Position numbers and translations under genes: made by a program. Shown in pieces: positions 1-10,621 of a stretch of DNA of 64,000 nt; position 1 is the first letter of the stretch; each line of letters begins with the position of its first letter. Source of the stretch: Gari tellinella (lineage: Eukaryota; Mollusca; Bivalvia; Cardiida; Psammobiidae); NCBI GenBank assembly GCA_922989275.2, contig OV277869.1, forward strand, positions 40,346,189 through 40,410,188. Reading direction: 5' to 3'. The notes below the pieces were generated by a model, which was not told where the DNA came from, searched no databases, and saw nothing but the letters and a program-made list of their open reading frames with translations.

Positions 1-29
1 CTATTATTTAACGTAGTTAGAATGTTCTT
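1..29 (+). repeat. 29-bp direct repeat, copy 1
   Basis: The first 29 bases of the window recur exactly at 2573-2601. Both copies begin CTATTATTTAACG. The copies bracket the region holding the lectin exon and several small repeats. Confidence 0.8.
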
Positions 30-89
30 CACCTCCACTTGGTTGACTCTGCTTAAAATGCATGCATTCTACTTACAACATGTACATAC

Positions 90-288
90 CTGTTGTCCAC
101 TGCCATGGGGTTATGCTGTAGATATTTTCAAGCCCAATCCAGGAAATGAGATGTTCTGTAAGTTCGTCAGCAGCAAGTGCAGAGACAAACAGTCCAACAG
201 TATGCATGACTGTCACCCCATGTTCTCCGTAGGCTTCCAATATGGTAACAATAACCGTGAAACAAGGACCAGGACTCAGGGCAAGGGT
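90..288 (-). pseudogene. C-type lectin-like domain exon (N-terminal half), frame broken
   Basis: On the minus strand a polypyrimidine-poor acceptor (ATATACTTCAG) is followed by an exon whose first complete codons read PCPESW, then GYCY, then TWGDSHAYC: the standard start of a C-type lectin-like domain (Cys, WxxF, CY, TWxxAxxxC). The frame then shifts by one and continues as LFVSALAADELTEH and WIGLENI...WQW, the middle of the same fold, ending at a consensus donor (ACAG|GTATGT) at position 90. The C-terminal half must lie off the left edge. The exon opens with two bases that complete the codon left by the PAN exon at 2884-3050, so both probably belong to one PAN-lectin gene of a secreted carbohydrate-binding type. 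The frame break near 195-205 suggests a pseudogene or an assembly error. Confidence 0.6.
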
Positions 289-322
289 CTGAAGTATATT
301 TTAGAAAAAATGTGCTGAATTC

Positions 323-409
323 TTTCGGCGTTTAAGCAAAATAAACGGCAGAAAATGATCGGCAAATAAGCCGATCATTTTCTGTCGTTATTTTGCTTAA
401 ACGCCGAAA
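323..409. repeat. Near-perfect palindrome, 40-nt arms
   Basis: Left arm begins TTTCGGCGTTTAAGC, right arm ends GCTTAAACGCCGAAA, with a loop of about six bases (AAATAA) and one mismatch. No terminal repeats seen outside it. It lies inside the inferred intron between the PAN and lectin exons. Confidence 0.85.
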
Positions 410-600
410 AATTAAGTTCATTTCTTAAATTTACATTAAAGTCCCATTGTGTTTTCAGACCTTTTTTTAATGTCCAAAATACAATAACGGTTAATAATAA
501 TGTTTCAACCTTCTTATGGGCCAAACTGATCTATGAAATGTTAAAGACAGACCTAATTCATCAAAAGTGGCAGTTTAAAACCATAACAAACCGAAAGTAT

Positions 601-847
601 AGTCAAACAACTAGGTCTGACGTGTCACGGGGTCGCCGAGTCCATTTTTAAGGGAGATCAGCATTTCGGATATCCTCGTCTCATTCTTTTAAAAAACAAG
701 GTTGAGTTATAGGTATAAACAATGAACGGATTAGTTATCAGAAACATAGCGTAATGGATAGGTCGTAGGCCCATAATCGAGTATATGATCGGGGAAATTT
801 TATTTGGCGTGGGTTCGAAACTCGCATCAACCTAAAACTTTTTTTTT
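601..847 (+). repeat. Pol III-like tRNA-derived repeat, copy 1
   Basis: A good A box (TAGCGTAATGG, 747-757) and near-perfect B box (GGTTCGAAACT, 812-822), followed by a T run from 839. The T arm can pair but the acceptor stem cannot, so it is not a functional tRNA. About 145 bases upstream of the A box resemble the inverted copy at 1554-1784, so body plus tRNA-like part form one repeat family. Confidence 0.6.
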
Positions 848-1128
848 GCTAAAATATATTAAGGATTCTATACTTACTTTATTTCCAATTTCATTTCAAC
901 CATCATATACTTTCATTGTAATGTAGATCTATGTAGATGATTATACGGTGAAACATCTCTATACATAAGTCATTGTTGGCCTTTAAGGCAGGTGCCAGCA
1001 TAATGGGGGAATAATGCATAAGGCAGTCTCCATTACTTTTGTTCTACATTCAGCAGCAGCCTGTCTAAAAAGACCACTTTAATAGTCCTTAATGAGTGGT
1101 CGATTCCTATGTGTTTCACCGTAATTAA

Positions 1129-1318
1129 GGCTCCAGACAAGGAGAGTATTTCAAAAAGTAAAATCTTCATGTCTCCTTCAAACCCCATAGTGTGACTACT
1201 AATCAAAAGCTTCTCGAAGAGACCATTTTAATTAGTACATGCAATCAAACCATTAGGTTTAGTGCAGACATGAGGAAAATGTTGGAAAACTTGTGTCTAT
1301 TCCCCCTTATCTGGAGCC
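1129..1318. mobile_element. Palindromic MITE, GGCTCCAGA termini, copy 1
   Basis: Inverted termini GGCTCCAGACAAGG and CCTTATCTGGAGCC flank a central imperfect inverted repeat (GTGACTACTAAT / ATTAGTAC). A second copy lies at 1969-2155. Confidence 0.55.
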
Positions 1319-1553
1319 CAGTAAACAGATCATGCTTGTAACTCATTACATTTCAATATTATAGAAGCCTATATGTATATACATGTACATGCATGTATTT
1401 TATCATCGATTAATTGTTTAAAATATGACTAATATCGGACTCGAACTGAAACAAAGCAACCCTTCACCAACACTGGCGAACGTGTTCATAAATGGTCAGC
1501 TTATATTATACAGTATGGAATAGAATATAATGCTTTACTATTCATGCAAGATT

Positions 1554-1784
1554 TAAATAAAAAAAGTGTAAGGTCGACGTGGGATTCGAACCCACGCTTA
1601 CTAAAAATACTGCTATTTGCCTTTGCATACCTAACCTTTGCCTACTGCGCTAAACTGCTCACAATAATTCCGCCTTCATTATTTCCCCTCATATACGAAA
1701 CTATGGTCCGAGAACATGCGGAATGCTGTGTTACCTAAAAATTGGACTCGGCTGACCTTTGACACGTCAGATCGAGTTGTTTGA
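1554..1784 (-). repeat. Pol III-like tRNA-derived repeat, copy 2
   Basis: On the minus strand: A box TAGCGCAGTAGG (1641-1652), perfect B box GGTTCGAATCC (1582-1592) inside a fully paired T arm, then a T run. The acceptor stem does not pair. Upstream of the A box the sequence matches the 601-690 part of copy 1 in inverse orientation. Confidence 0.6.
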
Positions 1785-1846
1785 CTGTTTGAATCTCGAA
1801 CAGACGCCGCGTAACTCGGCGTCTTATCTGGATCCAAACTGTTTGA
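1784..1846. repeat. GATCAGACGCC-type hairpin, solo copy
   Basis: Arms CAGACGCCG and CGGCGTCT with flanking GACTGTTTG and CAAACTGTTTG. Core GCGTAACTCGGC is partly decayed. No clear element ends were found around it. Confidence 0.65.
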
Positions 1847-1968
1847 CAATAGTCTTAAGGTTCTTTTAATCAAAACTATGAATAAATCTAAACTAAACAA
1901 ATTTTGCACATGACAATTTCAAAGCAGACGTCTGTGCAGCAGAATAAGGGTTAACCACTTCATTCCTG

Positions 1969-2155
1969 TGCTCCAGCTAATCCGAAGTAAACTGAACAAA
2001 TCCAACAGTTTATCACTCATTTCAGCACCGAATGATATGATGTTACTACTAATTAGAATTGTCTCTTGGAGACGATTCTAATGAGTAGTGACACCATTGG
2101 TTTTAACGCAGAAATAAAGGTTTTAGTGTTCGAAATACTCCCCTTATCTGGAGCC
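1969..2155. mobile_element. Palindromic MITE, GGCTCCAGA termini, copy 2
   Basis: Termini GCTCCAGCTAA and CCTTATCTGGAGCC. The central palindrome GTTACTACTAATTAGAAT pairs with ATTCTAATGAGTAGTGAC around a CTCTTGGAGA centre. Same family as 1129-1318. Confidence 0.6.
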
Positions 2156-2572
2156 CTGTATTTACAGAGTTGTCCTTCTTTCCGTTGACAAGGTCAAATT
2201 AATGGGTGTTAACACCCATAAATTAAAAACATAAATAAAAAGCGAATTTCTTAGGTAAAGCCGCTTTTTGTGAAAGAATCACGTCCCATGTAGTTCTAAT
2301 GGGATCCCAAGCAACCGTTTTATGCAGGTTTCTCAAAAGCACAATGCGGCTTTAAACTTGCTATAATTTCTACTATTAAATGAATATTTTATTAGTAGGC
2401 ATGTAAGTTTAAATCATAAGAGGTTGTTAAGACGAATTATGTGTACCCTGAAAGGAACAGCCATAGTAACGCAATAAAATGAGTCGTGAAAAGCATATCT
2501 ATAAGCACCGCCTCCTATGCGAAAGGCACCCTCAAGCCCACAAAACACTAAAATGTTATTGAACTAACCAAA

Positions 2573-2601
2573 CTATTATTTAACGTAGTTAGAATGTTCT
2601 T
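2573..2601 (+). repeat. 29-bp direct repeat, copy 2
   Basis: Exact repeat of bases 1-29. Confidence 0.8.
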
Positions 2602-2687
2602 AATATCTATAGAAACGACGCTCACCAACGCGGTATGTACATTATTCAATCTCTACAACACCCTTCGGTAGACGACAAATATTGTGG

Positions 2688-2765
2688 CGGTTGTTCGGAA
2701 GGAGTTGTTATATGGAGGGAAACTTTATTACATTTGCAACAGTTCAAATCCAGACCAGACAGTAC
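2688..2765 (+). mobile_element. Family C MITE fragment
   Basis: TGTTCGGAAGGAGTTGTTAT, a GGAGGGAAA block and a degenerate GCAACAGTTCAAATCC match the left part of the family C elements at 5239-5570 and 37089-37439. Confidence 0.55.
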
Positions 2766-2883
2766 ATGTACATGGCGCTTTGCACAAAATCGCGTTTATA
2801 TGGAAATAATCTTCTCCACTATAACGGTGCTACCCTTCTTTATAAAGATGGATGAGTTAAGTTCAAATAAATAGTTTCCATAC

Positions 2884-3050
2884 CTACGATACGGTGATAC
2901 AAATCTTTGCTCGTCGTAGTTTTAACACTGCTGTATGGAAAGTCCAATGGGTTTCTGTTGTTCATTTCGTACGTGCCATTGGTAGGAGTAAAGTTCACCG
3001 ACTTACAAACATCATCCTTCAGACACTGTATGCAGCATTCCGTCGATGAT
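2884..3050 (-). CDS. PAN/apple-domain exon of a probable PAN-lectin gene
   Basis: Minus-strand exon bounded by an acceptor (TTTACTCATAG) and a donor (GTAG|GTATGG). The translation carries the PAN/apple signature ECCxQCLxxxxCKSVNF followed by NGTYEMNN and a short tail. PAN domains are disulphide-stabilised extracellular modules for protein or carbohydrate binding. Missing here are the exon(s) with the signal peptide and start of the domain. The exon ends one base into a codon, and the next lectin exon (90-288) starts with two bases, so they splice in frame. In molluscs this domain order is common in secreted lectins. No stop or frameshift is visible in this exon. A chance ORF is the alternative, but the cysteine spacing and matching splice phases argue against it. 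Confidence 0.5.
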
Positions 3051-3308
3051 CTATGAGTAAACAATGTGATGAAGGGAAGAACATTTAATTTTAATTTCAA
3101 AGGAACCAGAATCGAAACACACCGCAGTCAAACTCATTATAAACAGGATTTATGGAAGTAATTGATAATACTTGTTGGATTAATGTCTAAGTTGCCAACG
3201 GTTTGGAGAAAACAAAATCAGACGCCGAAACAAATGAGCTATGTTAGCAAATGTCTAAACTAACCTTCTTATAACCGTTTTGTAGGTATGGTCAAAGAAT
3301 GAATGTTA

Positions 3309-3967
3309 TCCTGTCACGTGCCTATTTTCCTGACGGATAAAGGGGTGACAGATAAACTTTGCTTTATTATGCTAGTTGGTAACATGACCGATGTTATTAT
3401 GTCAGTTGGTCACATGACCTGTAGCCGGAACTATTTTTCCCACCGAAACGCTTATTTTCCCGCTGTTAGGAAAGGTATTCTATAACACTTTCAACATAAT
3501 CCGACGTGTAACGACGTTTATTCGAACTATTCGATGCAATCAAAGCGTTATAGAGTACGCGCAACCAATCGCTTGCTGAGAAACTCCTATAATTGTCCAC
3601 CTTTTAGATTTCCTAAGCGAAAAACACTAAATTTTTTAAGGTTCGTTTATTTCTTTTCAACGTAACTAAGATGTGACGTCACTGACATCATCTATATAAT
3701 AGCGCGCTTTACTAGTAGAGTAACATAGTTCTTTAGTGAGAATGTTATCTAGACCAAAAATGATTCTAGCTTTGAAAATGCATTCTCTATTTAATTTACT
3801 ATTGTGACAAGGATAAATAGAATATTTGGTGACTAGCTTTGAATGAGAAATGTTATCTGGCTCGGCTTCTGAAAATATCAGGTTCGCCTGCGGCTCACCA
3901 GATATATTCATCCGCCTTGCCAGATAACATTTCCCATTCAAAGCTAGTCACCAAATATTCTCTATTT
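3309..3967 (+). mobile_element. Fold-back element, about 659 bp, copy 1
   Basis: Begins TCCTGTCACGTGCC and ends with a hairpin of 42-nt arms (GAATATTTGGTGACTAGC ... GCTAGTCACCAAATATTC) followed by TCTATTT. Copies 2 and 3 sit head to tail at 58175-59493. No coding capacity. The interior holds two near repeats of GGTCACATGACC. Confidence 0.75.
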
Positions 3968-4181
3968 CTTTTTCGCGAACAACCCTCTTAAGGAGGGCGT
4001 ACAGTTCGACACTATTCCAAGGTGAATTAAAAAGAAAGCCTGTAGGCATTTTGTCCTCAAAGCCATCTTCCAGGTGTGTCATCATATATCGAGAACTAAA
4101 AGCATCTACTTTTTTTATATTCAGAAATTGATCATCTTTTCGAAACATGCTCGTTTCATATTTGTTCGTATCTGATGACAA
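3968..4181 (-). other. Open reading stretch of unknown identity upstream of the PAN exon
   Basis: Minus-strand stretch of about 70 codons with a coding look (MFRKDDQFLN, KVDAF, HLEDGFEDKMP) preceded by an acceptor-like TTGTCATCAG, and cut by the fold-back element. It could be an upstream exon of the PAN-lectin gene, but I see no matching donor and the splice phase does not fit. Treat as unproven. Confidence 0.2.
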
Positions 4182-4351
4182 TTGATCTTGCTACTATAGG
4201 CATGAATCATTCAGAGAATGATAACTGACTGAGCAACGTAGTTTGCTGATAATCGCCTTGATGTCAACCCTTAACTGCCATGACGTCATAATTTCAAACA
4301 ATTTTCGCCTGTTTTTATTTCTCAAATTTTAATTATTTCGGTACTTTGACA

Positions 4352-4575
4352 TAACCCTTTCACTGCAAAATGTTTCGTAAGAGTTTTACCCCTTCACCGT
4401 TTCATTGTCGTCTGCTTCCAATTTTGTTGTCTGCAATGTCGTTTCAAAGTTTAAAAATAAAGCAGTATAACTGAAGAAATTTCCAAACGAGTGTCATACA
4501 GTTATGCGGCGTCTGATCAGAATCCAAACTGTTTGCAAACGCGCTTTTAAGCGTCATTGAGACCGAAAGGGTTAA
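4352..4575 (+). mobile_element. Family B MITE (TTAA-type)
   Basis: Starts TAACCCTTTCACTGC and ends GACCGAAAGGGTTAA. Contains TCGTCTGCTTCC, a half hairpin GGCGTCTGATCAGAATCC and AAACTGTTTGCAAACGCGC. The left half of the hairpin is lost. Confidence 0.7.
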
Positions 4576-4700
4576 GAAATATTGAAATGTGTTTCAAATA
4601 GGTTGATCCCGATCAGACGCCTCGTTACACGGCGTCTTATTAGGAGTGGAACTGTTTGCAAATAACGTTTGTACTCAGAGTAAGGAAGTAAAGGGTTAAA
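4576..4700 (+). mobile_element. Family B MITE, truncated tandem neighbour
   Basis: GATCAGACGCCTCG ... CGGCGTCTTATTAGGA hairpin, AACTGTTTGC, then an AGTAAAGGGTTAA end. It directly follows the previous copy. Confidence 0.55.
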
Positions 4701-4759
4701 ACTAAAACACAATTATTGACTTACTAGCCTAAGGGCGATTATCTCAAAGGGACACAGGT

Positions 4760-5057
4760 GCCCATTTCATAACACTTTGTATATACAACAAATGTTGTCG
4801 TAAGTTAGATTATAAAAGTCTCAATCAATATTTAATTCTTCATCTAATCCTGTCTTGTGACATCTCTTGGAATCGTATTTTCAATATTTATTTCTCCATC
4901 TAATTCTGCTCTCTGACATCGCTTTTAAATCAGCTTGAAAAGACGATTCCAAAGAGATGTCACAAGACGGGATTAGATGGAGAATTTAGATATTAAATGT
5001 ATTTTTAAGTTTTGACTTACGACCGTTTCTGTCGTACGAAGTTTTATGAAACGGGCC
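4760..5057. mobile_element. Palindromic MITE with TCGTAAGT subterminal repeats, copy 1
   Basis: Ends resemble GCCCATTTCATAACACTTTG and CGAAGTTTTATGAAACGGGC. The inner palindrome is CATCTAATCCTGTCTTGTGA against TCACAAGACGGGATTAGATG. Second copy at 62770-63007. Confidence 0.6.
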
Positions 5058-5238
5058 CAGAATGGACTCACTAGGGCGATTATGACAATAGGACACGGGG
5101 ATACACGCCATTATTCAGTATGATACATGTACATTTATGTTCGTTCAAATATTTATCATGACGTTGCTTCAGATCTGACAACGTAAAATCAACCCCTATC
5201 AAGATATGCGGATGTGAAAGAAAACGTACTTATATAAG

Positions 5239-5570
5239 TACAGTGCTTCCTCTCTTGGAACCCCAGTGGGAGACGCAGATTATGTATGTTTTTCGGAGGG
5301 AGTCGTTATATGGAGGGAAAATTAAGACTTGGCTTACATTTCCAAACGGCTTTATTAAAGCTGTTTGTCACTCATTGTATTTCATTTTATCGAAATGTCC
5401 ATCTATTTGTAACTTTGAGAAAAAACAGCGGACGACAATTTTAAGCAGACGATATTGCAGCAGTGCAAGCGTGTGTTAGAAATACTTGTCTTGTTCAGAG
5501 AACAGGGACAAGGGTCGTTGTAAGGAGGGAGTCGTTTTTTAGAGGGCCGTGGTAGGGAGGGAACACTGTA
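5239..5570 (+). mobile_element. Family C MITE, 332 bp
   Basis: Terminal inverted repeats TACAGTGCTTCCTCTC and GGGAGGGAACACTGTA. Interior has GGAGGGAGTCGTTATATGG and the AGCAGACGATATTGCAGCAG block. Most of the hairpin is deleted (AAACGG...CTGTTTGTCACTC remains). Confidence 0.75.
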
Positions 5571-5673
5571 TTATATTATGTATGACACTATTTTTAATTA
5601 AACGTATATGTGTGCCAATATAAACATGTATCCATGTTAATGCACATTTTTCATATTTTTACTCTTTGTAGTT

Positions 5674-5968
5674 TACAGTGTTCTCTAAACAGGGCAATTG
5701 TGTCAACGTTTTACTGCTGCAATATCGTCTGCTTAAAGTTGTCGTCTGCTCTTTTTCTCAAAGTTACATATAAGTGGATATTTTGATAGAATAAATCTAA
5801 TGGCGAGTAACAAACAGCTTGGATCAAGATCAGACGCCACGTTTCGCGGCGTCTGATCTGGATTCAAGCTGTTTGCAAATGTAAGACAAGTCATAAAAGT
5901 GATTCCCTTTAACGACTCCCTCCGAAGAGCACACACATTGGGTGTCGTTGAAGAGAGAGAACACTGTA
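5674..5968 (-). mobile_element. Family C MITE, inverted copy with full hairpin
   Basis: TACAGTGTTCTC to GAGAGAACACTGTA, opposite orientation to 5239-5570. Holds the hairpin CTTGGATCAAGATCAGACGC / GCGTCTGATCTGGATTCAAG with centre CACGTTTCGCGG. Confidence 0.8.
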
Positions 5969-6089
5969 TGTCAATTGTTGCCATGTATATATGCGGTGTA
6001 TATCTAATGTTTGTCGTGTGTGATGGTTACTCTACATTTTCTGTTTCTGCTTAATTTGCATACATCTACACTTTCAACGCTCTTCTTAT

Positions 6090-6134
6090 CTTGAGGCAAT
6101 AAAGATTATTATTATTATCATTATTACCATTATG
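6090..6134 (+). repeat. Probable LINE/SINE 3' tail with ATT microsatellite
   Basis: CTTGAGGCAATAAAG followed by (ATT)n with interruptions. Similar AATAAA-plus-simple-repeat tails recur at 16960, 38195 and 48020, which is typical of the 3' ends of non-LTR elements. Confidence 0.4.
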
Positions 6135-7640
6135 TAGAGGATCTTACATGAGTTCTCATTAATTATCATTTTTAATAAACGAGTTGATAATACAATATGA
6201 CGCGAGCCTTGGCGAGCGTTATTATTATTTTAGTCAACTAATTTATTAAAATGATAAATATTAGATAAGTAGCACGAACGTTAGATTCTATTTATCACAT
6301 AAACATTTTAAATTTTCCGCCAAAAACTGACGCTGTTTATGGTAACGTCATGTGAAATGATGTCATTTTGCGCTCCGCGACATGCAACGTTTTGGACGAA
6401 CAGGTAGGGCCAGGGCCCAAATATTGATGTTCCACTATCATTTATTGAATTACTTTATTAAACTGCAAGAGGCGGTTTTATGTGATACATGTAAATAATT
6501 GAATTTATCATTCAATGACATTCAACCAATGTGGACATAAGAACAGTATTTGAAGCAAGTAACGACAGACACTATACCAGTCTGTAATCAGTTATAAATA
6601 GTTGCTTTCCGAATACGGCTAAACCTGTTTAATGTATATGGAATGGATATGAAGAGCGTGTCCACTTTAATGGGTGTGTAAAAAAAATTAACCCGAACAA
6701 TCAGTCATTTTTATGGTTTCAAAGCCAGCATCGAGATCAAAACTTTTATTCAGTCCTCATCCGCTCAATACAACAACACTCAATAATATAGGGATGCAGG
6801 TTTGCGACACTGCACATATTATATTAACGCTAATGAATGATAAGATGAGATAATGATGGTTTCAGGAAGATGAGTTCGGCTAATTTCAGACGTTGCGAGG
6901 TAGCGGTGCATGGGATCGAAAAACTGAATTAGATGTGGCAGTAAAACGATTTGAAATGATAATAATCTTATATTCTAAAATAAATAGGACGATCGTTAAA
7001 TAAGTAGAATATCCCTTCACTTTGTTTTGTATATCAGTAACTTCTGGATCAGAAACATTTGGAAAAGCATAAGAAAGGAATATGATGTTAAAAGTATATT
7101 ATCAAATATTCATCCCGTCAGTATCGAATAATCTCGGCATTGAAATCATTTGGACTCAAATCATACGTGACTACTACATTTATATATTTGTTTAGCGCTT
7201 TGCTCTATAGACACGCCTTTCATTTATTAATCCGCTGAAGAAAATGGTTCCACTTTAAAATATATAGTCATAAGTTTTCATCGTTAGAAATATGTTTTAT
7301 TAAATTTATATCCTAGTACTCTTGAAGCGTCCTTCAAGTAAAGCAGAAAGTGTTAAACAGGAGCAATCTGCTTTACTTCCAATATATTTACCTATACCCA
7401 CAATCACAAACAGACTAAGGGGTAATGGCTAATTGTATATTATCAAATATTCATCTCGTTAGTATCAACTTATCTTTTATTGTCGATGATGTATGAACTG
7501 TCACTCAATGCATATTCCGCCCTTTTCCGTAAACTATTTTTATCTTCCGTAAAAAGAGATTCGGTCACTTTACAAATAACTGAACTCATAACAAACGCTA
7601 CATACACGTTTAAATATTTTCTATAATTTAGACTTGCTTA
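6135..7640. other. No recognisable gene
   Basis: AT-rich unique-looking sequence. Only a degenerate GATGAGATAATGATGGTTTCA block near 6840, resembling the tandem region at 15935, and a weak family D hairpin remnant near 7330-7380. Confidence 0.5.
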
Positions 7641-7662
7641 GAATTTTTTAAATAATAATGGT

Positions 7663-7886
7663 TACAGTGGAGATGTTATTCTTTCTCAATAAAGGTGTTT
7701 TCGCTAAATTTAATATTCCGGTGAAAACAGTTCGGAGCCAGATCAGACGTCGGTTAACACGGCGTCTGATCAGGCTCCAAACTGTTTGCCACTCAGAAAT
7801 GTAAAAAAAAAAGTAAAAACAAAATTGCGATGTCTTTGCGCTTCGTTTGCGTTTAAACGGAAAATAATAACGGATTTTTAGCTGTA
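7663..7886 (+). mobile_element. Family A MITE, 224 bp
   Basis: Starts TACAGTGGAGATG and ends with a decayed TTTTAGCTGTA. Central hairpin GGAGCCAGATCAGACG / CGTCTGATCAGGCTCC with core TCGGTTAACACGG, then TTGCCACTCAG, GCGTTTAAACGGAAAA. Confidence 0.75.
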
Positions 7887-8350
7887 TAAGTATCCTTCTA
7901 ACGCTGATATTTTTCATGTAAAATATCGCCAACTGTTAATTTTTATCATGTGACCAATCACAAATTAGAAAACAGAATGGACAAACGTTTCCAAAAGAAA
8001 ATACTGCAGCCTCGTATTAGAAGATGCTAAACAGTATCTGCATTGATCGATCTGAAATTTCACTGTTTTTAAAACCTCAGTATATATATACTACAACATG
8101 AAAATGGTACAACTATTGACCCATAGCAGCCTTTTTAGAATTTTAGTCTGCCTAAGAACACTGCTCAGATAATAATGTATAGTTTGACTGCCAGGTATGC
8201 GTTGTAGGGACGTAAATACTGAACAAACTGCATACTTCTGCCATTTATTTTATTACACCAGGATTTGAGTTACAATATTTATTTCCAATAGACCAAAATA
8301 TAACATTTTGCACATTTTTTACATCTGTCCAAAAGCTTCACTGTCACTCT

Positions 8351-8428
8351 ATAACAATGCTGTCTAAGTTTTGCGACATTCGTTTGTTATGCGACCAATT
8401 TTGGAATGTCACATAGGGGCAAGTAACT
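8351..8428. repeat. Repeat flanking the mariner element, left copy
   Basis: GACATTCGTTTGTTATGCG ... GGGGCAAGTAACTCTA resembles 9755-9823 (GACATTCTTTTGCTATGTG ... GGGACAAGTAACGCTA). The mariner sits between two diverged tandem copies. Confidence 0.45.
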
Positions 8429-8438
8429 CTACTGTCTA

Positions 8439-9739
8439 CGAGGGGTGTTCCGAAAATAATGCAACTTCAATTAGATTTCGAGTTACACGTACTTTCTGGT
8501 AACAGAGTATCTATGTATAGTTTAATCCATCTTGTGTCCACCCATTTGCAAAGTTTCGTGCGCTTTTGTCCACTAGTTATGTATATAATTTTTATAACGA
8601 CCGAAACTCCACGAGGGTAACGGCACTTAGCTAAAATGGCGGAAAAACGGTCATCGAGATGCGCTGAAATCAGCGCATATATTAAAGTCGGTGTAAACTG
8701 GGTTTAAGTGCTAAATCTATCTTCACGGAAATATGTGATATCTATGGAACAATTGAGGTTTCATATAGCTCAGTTACCCGGTGGTTTAAACGTTTTAAAG
8801 CTGGCCGGGAGATGTTGGAAGACAACACCAGAAGTGGCAGGCCAAGAACTGTGACCACCAGACAAAACATTGCAAGAATTTCTGAACGATGCGCGGTTAA
8901 CTGTGAGAGAGATAGCACACCGTATTAGCTTAAGTTTATCGCGAGTTCATTTAATTTTAAAGGAACATATTGGTGTCAATAAGATATGAGCTCGATTGAT
9001 CCCACATCTTTTAAACAATGATCAAAAACATCAACGTGCATTGAAGGCCAAAAGATTGCTGCAAAACTATCAGGTTTATTGCAATAGACATTTTTCTAAC
9101 CTCATTACGGGTGATGAAGCGTAGATACATTACTATGAGCCACGTACAAAGCAGTGTAACCGTGTCTGGGCGACTAGAAATGCCAGAAGACACGTCTGTA
9201 AAGAAGGTTCTCTATGCCATATTCTTAGATAATAAAGGACCGGTGATACAGGTGAATATTCCACAGGGAAAATCCGTTACAGGGAGGTTTTATAGAAACA
9301 TTGTGCTAAAAAAGCTCGAGCGATATTACTTAAAGAGGCATCCAGAAAGCGGAATTAAATGCATGCGCCTTCTTCATGACAACGCCCCTCCTCATGAAGC
9401 CGAAATTGTAAAGCAATTTCTGAAGGATAAACATGTTACCCACCATACTCACCTGACCTTGCACCGTGTGATTACTTTTTGTTTCCGAACATGAAATCGT
9501 TCTTGCAAGGTCGGAGATATTCAACAAGAAAAAGCACCAGGAACAGCTGTTTTTAAGATACCTAAAGGGTATACCTGTTTCGGACTATCACAAATGTTAT
9601 AAATCGTGGATAATCCGGTTAAAAAGGGGCGTTAAATGCAAAGGGGATTGCTGTGAAGAACAGAAGTGAAAACTATTGTATTGTTCAAGGATATTTAGAA
9701 AGTAACAGGTACAATTGTATTAATTTCGAAACACCCCTC
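8439..9739 (+). pseudogene. mariner transposon with decayed transposase
   Basis: A 1.3-kb element, the standard mariner length, bounded by TA and by inverted repeats (AGGGGTGTTCCGAAA on the left, TTTCGAAACACCCCT on the right). The conceptual product, read across several frames, keeps the helix-turn-helix end (VTRWFKRFKAGRE...RSGRP), the first catalytic block (GDEA followed by HYYEPRTKQ), the second (LLHDNAPPHEAE, 9369-9404) and the third (PDLAPCDYFLFPNMKS, 9457-9504), so the D,D34D triad positions are present. At least three stops or frameshifts break it. Dead copy; its function would have been cut-and-paste transposition at TA sites. Confidence 0.88.
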
Positions 9740-9964
9740 TATTGATCTCTGTAACTATATGACATTGCTATCTGAGCTGTGTGACATTCTTTTGCTATGT
9801 GGTAATCTTAGGGACAAGTAACGCTAATGTTTCTTGATTTTCTTTCTGTATTATTAAGTGCGCTTTGCTTTTAATCTTATGAACGACTGAGACAATTCCA
9901 AAGCCAGGATTGATAAGCTTCTTGTAATAAAACACATATTTCATTGCAGTGTTTGTGACATCCT

Positions 9965-10017
9965 CGAAAACAAGAATGTTACCCTCAGCTTCGCCTCGGG
10001 TAACATTCTGTTTCTCG
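9965..10017. repeat. Palindrome with CTTCGCCTC loop
   Basis: Arms CGAAAACAAGAATGTTACCC and GGGTAACATTCTGTTTCTCG around TCAGCTTCGCCTC. The loop resembles the GGCTTC/TTCGCCT loop of the fold-back element hairpin. Confidence 0.75.
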
Positions 10018-10362
10018 AATTGACCATTTGAATATCACGCGAACTACCATCGAATATTTATACATTATTAAACATTAACTCCATAGATACGCATGTTTAC
10101 TAATTTAATTACTACCTGCACCGAAATAAGTAGTTCTCTTTTATACAGTCAGGAATTTTCGAAATACAAAATATTTTCTACATCCTAGTAGATGGAAGTT
10201 TAAACCAGACTGAAAGAGAGCAGAATGCGCAATATATTTTATTTTGATCGCCCTGCACGGGCAGTTCAAGTTTCCAAGCAGGTATAATCTATCCTTCACT
10301 GTTTATGATTTTCACAGTTTATCGCAAACATAACAGTGATAAACATTCAACATGCAAGCAGT

Positions 10363-10510
10363 TACCGTGGAGAAGACGTTGTTATTTCAAAATAAACGCG
10401 TTTACGCTTAAATATATTTTCCGTTGCAAACTGTTTGGAGACAGATCATCCGCCTGGTAACCCATCGTCTTGTTCGGCTCCACACCGTTTGCTTCTCCAA
10501 TTAAAATAAA
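10363..10510 (+). mobile_element. Family A MITE, 3' truncated
   Basis: TACCGTGGAGAAGACGTTGT, ATAAACGCGTTTACGCT and a decayed GGAGACAGATCATCCGCC hairpin. The right terminal repeat is missing. Confidence 0.65.
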
Positions 10511-10621
10511 TCGTGAGCAATCGTGATCCACTGTATTCTAGACCTTTAGCTAAGATAAGTGTTTACAACAATATTTACATATATAGGGTGAGGAATACGT
10601 AATTCCTTTCTGTTAGCTCTG

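Noticed and set aside
22..318. 98-codon plus-strand ORF at the left edge
   Set aside because: It is the antisense shadow of the lectin-like exon on minus; no domain signature in this frame.
747..822. tRNA gene
   Set aside because: A and B boxes are good but the acceptor stem does not pair and the spacing is too long; the same holds at 1582-1652 and 12363-12434.
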